DNA from: CAYVMN01 sp964452575
Lineage (GTDB): Bacteria > Desulfobacterota > DSM-4660 > Desulfatiglandales > Desulfatiglandaceae
Direction: 5' to 3'
DNA: 11,354 bases
Assembly (NCBI GenBank): GCA_964452575.1
Contig: CAYVMN010000146.1
Location: forward strand, 1-11,354
Shown: piece after piece, positions 7,578-11,354 of the stretch
Numbering within the stretch: position 1 is the first letter of the stretch
How the letters are laid out: each line of letters begins with the position of its first letter
Notes under the pieces: model-generated
The model's input: only the letters and a program-made list of their open reading frames with translations
The model's database searches: none
What the model was told of the DNA's origin: nothing
Made by a program: the position numbers and the translations under genes

Positions 7578-9830
7578 CTATACCTCACTTCCAGCTCTCC
7601 CCTCAAATGACTCTTTAAATAAGTAAAGCAGATCACAAGTCTGCCTCGATATCCTCAGGGTGCTTTCAAGCAATCCGTAGAACAAAATGCTCAACCGGGT
7701 TGTTGTCTCTGCTCTTTGAATGCGCCCTACCTGATTTTTTCCAAATTCAGCAACAAGTTTCTCCAGCCTAGCCCACTGATTTTCAACATAATCATAATCC
7801 ACCCGCTTATTCCTCATGAGCATAATAGCAGTATTCCATAGCATGCGCGTTAAATAGGTTTTGATATGCCTTAGTTCCTCTTTTTGATCTTTAGTAAATC
7901 CACTGTGGTAATTCTCAAGATGTTCGCACGTTCGCATGATAATGTCCTTATGCCCCTCAGTAATGGACTGTAAGGTCTTTATTGTCTCCGAATATCCAGA
8001 AGGATCTTCAATATCCTTTTTCTTAAGCATAGAAAGTATTTCAAAGATATTCACAATAATGATATTGCTCCATTTCTCGATCTTTTCAGCCTCACTTTTG
8101 GCTTCTCTCAACCTTTCCAAATCCTCCAGAGAGGTTGCGTCAAAAAAGGTCCTTAAATTGTCGCTTAGGTCTTTTAGGAAATAACCGGTCTGCTCAAACG
8201 CGGTCATCACAGCTGTGTGAATGTCGCTTACGTTCTTCAGGCTCAAAGCCTCAATCGCGTCGGTCTCCTTTTCTCTCCTTTGATGGTAACGATAGGTAGT
8301 CAAAACCAGAATAAATGCCAAAACCAGAAGCCCCAGAATAGCGGTAAACCTCAGGCAGTAAATAAGGATAGCAAAGAGAAAGGAGATGGTAAAAGCGGCA
8401 AACGCGGTGAAAAACCACCCCCCTATTACCGTTATCACTCCAGTCACCCTGTAAACAGCGCTTTCTCTACCCCATGCCTGATCCGATAAGGATGTGCCCA
8501 TCGCCACCATAAATGTCACATAAGTGGTAGACAGGGGCAGCTTCAGCGAGGTGGCAAATGAAATGATTGCGCTGGCGACGATTAGATTCACCGAGGCCCG
8601 CAGCAGGTCAAAAGGGGGAGCTTTTTCTTCAACCCTGGGAGAAGTCTGGTAAACGCCTGGGTCAAAACGAACTGCTAAGACTTTCCGCAACGAAGCCGGT
8701 ATGAGTCTTTTGATAAAACCGGAGACCGCAAACACCATGCCCACAATAACCCGGGACAGCGTTGATGATCCAAATCGTTCAACTCCATCATATTGCCTCC
8801 CAAGGCTGACTTCAGTTCGAGTGACCGTCCTCGCCTTTCGTGACACCCACAGTGTGGCCACCATGATTGCCCCCGCCATAAGGAGCAGAAACGTGTTGGT
8901 CTGTATAGGCCTTTGCAAGGCTTCCATTGTCGCAGTTAAAGGGCTTATAGCGTTTGACGCCACATGGTACGCATTCATTCCGGCCAAAGGGACGCCAATG
9001 AAATTGACGAGGTCATTACTCGCAAAAGCCATTGCAAGGGCAAAGGTTCCGATGAGTACAATCGGTTTAAGGATGTTGATTCTTGTAACGAGCGATAAGA
9101 GCTGAAACAAGACTGCAAATAAGACGAAACTTGTTGAAAGGATTGTCCAGGCGTGGGTCTTAATCCAGGAAACAGTCTCAGCGGTAAGAAAGGAAGCCCC
9201 TTTAGCCCCTTTTATTAGAACAAAGTAAGTGATGACCGACAAGGCCAGGCCCCCCCAGATACCCCCATATCTCTTTAACCGCCTCTTATAATCGAATGTA
9301 AAGACGAGACGAGTCAGAAACTGGATGACTGTACCGAAAAAAAAGGCGATCATGATTGACAGGAGGATCCCTGCAATAATAGCAAAGGCCTTTTCAATGT
9401 TAATATATTGTACCAGTGTTATATAACTCTCTCCGACCGCGTGGATCTTTAGTGAGGAAACGGCCACGGCAGCCCCCAAGAGCTCAAAGACGATGGACAC
9501 GGTCGTAGATGTTGGCAGGCCGAATGTATTAAAGAGGTCGAGGAGTAGAACATCTGTCAGCATTACCGCCAAAAAAATGGTAATCAGTTCCGGCATGAAA
9601 AAGAACCGGGGATGAAATATACCTTTCCTTGCTACTTCCATCATGCCGCTTGAGAAGGTCACCCCGGCAAGAATTCCCAGGCTCGCAATGATCATAATAA
9701 TATGACGTGGGGCTACCCTTGAACCGATTGAAGAATTCAGGAAGTTCACGGCATCATTGCTGACCCCTACTATCAGGTCGAAGACTGCCAGGCCCGCCAG
9801 CACGATTATTGAGAAAAGAAAAATATCCAT
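7578..9830 (-). CDS. PiT/PHO4-family inorganic phosphate transporter with C-terminal PhoU-like cytoplasmic domain
   Basis: A 750-residue inner-membrane carrier, probably importing phosphate (or metal-phosphate) with a cation. Both PHO4 repeats are visible: GVSNDAVNFLNSSIGSRVA (22-40) with LPTSTT (105-110), and FASNDLVNFIGVPLAG (269-284) with LPLSTT (431-436). About 12-14 hydrophobic segments extend to residue 512. Residues 513-750 are hydrophilic and helical, with coiled-coil character, and resemble PhoU/DUF47-like bundles; this is inferred from pattern, not alignment. E. coli PitA is about 500 residues, so the tail is an extra domain. Both repeats have SND where most PiT proteins have AND. 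A hydrophilic loop occupies about 330-405. The start ATG follows a modest AAAGG. The DUF47 gene follows after 59 bases. Sulphate or other anions are possible substrates, but phosphate is the default. Confidence 0.9.
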   Translation of the reverse strand: MDIFLFSIIVLAGLAVFDLIVGVSNDAVNFLNSSIGSRVAPRHIIMIIASLGILAGVTFSSGMMEVARKGIFHPRFFFMPELITIFLAVMLTDVLLLDLFNTFGLPTSTTVSIVFELLGAAVAVSSLKIHAVGESYITLVQYINIEKAFAIIAGILLSIMIAFFFGTVIQFLTRLVFTFDYKRRLKRYGGIWGGLALSVITYFVLIKGAKGASFLTAETVSWIKTHAWTILSTSFVLFAVLFQLLSLVTRINILKPIVLIGTFALAMAFASNDLVNFIGVPLAGMNAYHVASNAISPLTATMEALQRPIQTNTFLLLMAGAIMVATLWVSRKARTVTRTEVSLGRQYDGVERFGSSTLSRVIVGMVFAVSGFIKRLIPASLRKVLAVRFDPGVYQTSPRVEEKAPPFDLLRASVNLIVASAIISFATSLKLPLSTTYVTFMVAMGTSLSDQAWGRESAVYRVTGVITVIGGWFFTAFAAFTISFLFAILIYCLRFTAILGLLVLAFILVLTTYRYHQRREKETDAIEALSLKNVSDIHTAVMTAFEQTGYFLKDLSDNLRTFFDATSLEDLERLREAKSEAEKIEKWSNIIIVNIFEILSMLKKKDIEDPSGYSETIKTLQSITEGHKDIIMRTCEHLENYHSGFTKDQKEELRHIKTYLTRMLWNTAIMLMRNKRVDYDYVENQWARLEKLVAEFGKNQVGRIQRAETTTRLSILFYGLLESTLRISRQTCDLLYLFKESFEGRAGSEV

Positions 9831-10175
9831 GTGCTACCTTTTATGAAACCGAGGGGATTTTGACGATATATATTTGATTTCTACAAGAAAAAGCAAAGCC
9901 CTTATTGGTCAATACTCTATAATATTTTTTATATACCAAATCATAACAACCTAATTTCATTAATATAAAAGTCATTTAGCACAGCAGCGGGTGGCAGCAC
10001 TGGAGCATAAGACTGAGACTATGGCGACAACCTTTGGCAGAAAGTGATTAGGGGCGGCGAAAAGGCTGAGATTTGCCAGAGCCTCTAGAAATACACCTTG
10101 ATGAATCCAGTTTCCCAAATGGCACTGGATCGCTCAAGTCGGGGCAGGACTATCATAGCATACATACCAGGAGAG
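9831..10175. other. Spacer between histidine kinase gene and PiT gene
   Basis: About 345 bases without a supported gene. The 9840-9990 part is AT-rich and should hold the PiT promoter on the - strand, but I see no clean -35/-10 pair there, no recognisable E. coli-type Pho box (paired CTGTCAT) and no sigma-54 -24/-12 element. The 9985-10175 part has higher GC and one weak hairpin, listed separately. Open frames here on both strands overlap the kinase gene in other frames and do not look real. Confidence 0.6.
10057..10086 (-). terminator. Weak candidate terminator after the histidine kinase gene
   Basis: On the - strand AGAGGCT (10086-10080) can pair with AGCCTTT (10067-10061), seven pairs including one G-T wobble, around a 12-base loop, followed by a single further T and then GC-rich sequence. 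It is about 90 bases after the kinase stop. The stem is short and the T run only four, so termination may be poor. Confidence 0.2.
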
Positions 10176-10967
10176 TCAAACTTTGGGGAGGGTGAAGACA
10201 AAGTTAGAACCGTATTCTTTGGCCTCATACCAGATATGGCCGCCACAGCTTCGGATGACCTCATGAACGAGGTAAAGACCCAGCCCAACGCCGTCCATGT
10301 TAGTATCGTTACCTGATGACAGCCGTCCGAATCTTGAAAATAGGTAGGTGCGCTTGTCTTTCGGGATCGGAAGCCCACTATTATAGACATTCAATCGGAT
10401 ATGAGTGCCTAGGTCCCTCAGTCCGATGGCAATTTTCACTCCCTTCCCACCATACTTGATGGCATTCCTCAACAGGTCCCTGAAGACGGCCTTCAGCCAG
10501 TAACGGTCTGCCATGAGACGCAGCCCTTCTGGACGGACAAAATCAAGCCCATTTTGAATAGGGCCGCAGGACGTCGTGATCTCACCTGACAGTTCTTCAA
10601 GGACAGGGTCAAGGACATCTTTCTTCAAGTTCACCTCTTCAATCGTCTGAACGATTCCTTTGCTGAGTGAAAAGGCCCGGCCCATAGAGTCTTCCAGGAT
10701 TCCGATCAGGCCTGTGACGGTCCTGAAGAGCTTATCCATCCGTTCTTTTACGCCCTCATCCATGTTCCCGTAAGAGCCTTTCTTCAGAAGTTTCAGGGCC
10801 GCCGCCACACTGACGAGGCAACCCCTGATGTCGTGGGAACTGACCTTGAGAAGCTCCAAGATCCCTTCTTCGATCATCTCCTCACCAAGGACTGGGGATT
10901 CGGACAAATCTAGATGACTCAAGATCGCCTTTCTTGGGCTAGGCATCCCCATCCTTTGGGGTTTCAT
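10176..10967 (-). CDS. Soluble sensor histidine kinase (HisKA + HATPase_c), start uncertain
   Basis: A 263-residue two-component kinase without membrane segments or a recognisable sensor domain. The H box is KVSSHDIRG (41-49) with phospho-acceptor His45. The ATP-binding domain shows the N box FRDLLRNAIKYG (162-173), a variant G1 region VYNSGLPIP (194-202) with Asn where Asp is usual, and the G2 box GVGLGLYLVHEV (226-237) followed by GGHIWYE and a normal end (NFVFTLPKV). Only about 35 residues precede the dimerisation domain. The frame is open upstream to 11063 with no further start codon, so the protein may be complete, or the gene may have lost a 5' receiver or sensor domain. ATG 10967 lacks a good Shine-Dalgarno; the ATG at 10943 has AAGGA five bases before it. 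No response regulator is in view. It points toward the PiT gene, but a role in phosphate sensing is only suggested by position. Confidence 0.85.
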   Translation of the reverse strand: MKPQRMGMPSPRKAILSHLDLSESPVLGEEMIEEGILELLKVSSHDIRGCLVSVAAALKLLKKGSYGNMDEGVKERMDKLFRTVTGLIGILEDSMGRAFSLSKGIVQTIEEVNLKKDVLDPVLEELSGEITTSCGPIQNGLDFVRPEGLRLMADRYWLKAVFRDLLRNAIKYGGKGVKIAIGLRDLGTHIRLNVYNSGLPIPKDKRTYLFSRFGRLSSGNDTNMDGVGLGLYLVHEVIRSCGGHIWYEAKEYGSNFVFTLPKV

Positions 10968-11336
10968 GCCTGGTCCATGGCTATTTGTGACAACACAAAA
11001 GGATTGCCCGTCTTCTGCACAAGTCTGTCTGCTCTCAGTGCTGTCTATCTCGTTAGACTCGCCTCACACCCTTACCGCAGATCAAGGTCTTTTCAGAAGC
11101 TCCCCAGCCTACATGAGCCTTTTCAGAAACGGGGGGTAAGCTGATTTCTTTCAATAAAAATTATAAATAGAAAACCAAGATTTAATGAAATTATAATATA
11201 AATCTAACATTTCTGTATTCTATTGATTCTGTAAATGAGTCTCATAAAACTCTTAAAATCGATTAGATAAATACTTACCATGATCGATACTTGAAGGAAT
11301 TGGAATATAAGATGAATAAGAAGACAAAGGAATAGT
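10968..11336. other. Non-coding, strongly AT-rich region upstream of the histidine kinase gene
   Basis: About 370 bases without a supported gene. From about 11144 onward the DNA becomes very AT-rich, unlike the rest of the window, and should contain the kinase promoter (leftward) and possibly one for a rightward gene at the edge. TATAAT-like hexamers occur (for example 11192-11197) but without a convincing -35 partner. Short direct repeats are present: CTTTTCAGAA twice (listed), TTCTGTA at 11211 and 11227, and GATNNATACTT at 11266 and 11282, the last two pairs both offset by 16 bases. Confidence 0.5.
11089..11128. repeat. Pair of 10-base direct repeats
   Basis: CTTTTCAGAA occurs at 11089-11098 and 11119-11128, a centre-to-centre offset of 30 bases, close to three helical turns, so both face the same side of the DNA. 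They lie 120-160 bases upstream of the kinase ATG and could be regulator sites; chance is not excluded. Confidence 0.35.
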
Positions 11337-11354
11337 ATGGACAAAAGAAGACTA
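11337..11354 (+). CDS. Possible start of a gene running out of the window
   Basis: ATG at 11337 follows AAAGGA (11326-11331) with five bases of spacing and opens a frame (MDKRRL) to the window edge. It lies at the end of an AT-rich intergenic stretch. Just upstream, another ATG at 11312 encodes only seven codons ending at 11335. Six residues are too few to identify a product; this is a guess based on spacing alone. Confidence 0.3.

Noticed and set aside
9831..10000. Pho box or sigma-54 promoter upstream of the PiT gene
   Set aside because: I searched both strands by eye for paired CTGTCAT-like sequences, GG-N10-GC elements and TGT-N10-ACA sites and found none convincing.
10085..10390. A 101-codon - strand frame overlapping the kinase gene
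   Set aside because: It is another frame of the kinase ATPase domain, whose own frame ends with the normal family motif at 10176.

Overview
The window looks like a draft-assembly piece from a Gram-negative, probably anaerobic, deltaproteobacterial-type (Desulfobacterota-like) genome of mid GC. This placement is an inference. It rests on the carB-purF adjacency, a predicted lipopolysaccharide-sugar gene pair (only useful to a cell with an outer membrane), a sigma-54 activator of NifA type, and a soluble histidine kinase. No rRNA, tRNA, CRISPR array, transposase or plasmid gene is visible. A run of exactly 100 N at 6712-6811 marks a scaffold gap of unknown true length.

Left block, + strand, 3-4475: four tightly packed genes, the 3' end of carB, purF, and two genes that I read as kdnA and kdnB. 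Gaps are 17, 9 and 31 bases, so they are probably co-transcribed. CarB makes carbamoyl phosphate for pyrimidines and arginine. PurF commits PRPP to purines. The predicted KdnB (iron-type alcohol dehydrogenase) and KdnA (PLP sugar aminotransferase) would together convert Kdo to 8-amino-3,8-dideoxy-manno-octulosonate (Kdo8N), an inner-core/lipid A-linked sugar best known from Shewanella. This pair is the most interesting content of the window.

Middle, 4476-5197: about 720 bases without a convincing gene. It holds a good sigma-70-type promoter (4918-4946), a small hairpin at the predicted transcript start, and a 62-base nested inverted repeat (5015-5076). The promoter points at a GAF-AAA+-Fis sigma-54 activator of NifA type (5198 to the gap), whose last few codons are lost in the N run.

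Right block, - strand, 10967-6823: a soluble histidine kinase, then 345 bases of mostly AT-rich spacer, then a long PiT-family phosphate/cation transporter with a cytoplasmic helical C-terminal extension, then a DUF47 (PhoU-like) protein. The transporter and DUF47 gene are only 59 bases apart and form a classic transporter/accessory pair. The activator and the DUF47 gene converge on the assembly gap.

Right edge, 10968-11354: non-coding, becoming very AT-rich after about 11144, with short direct repeats. At the very end is a possible start of a rightward gene (ATG at 11337).
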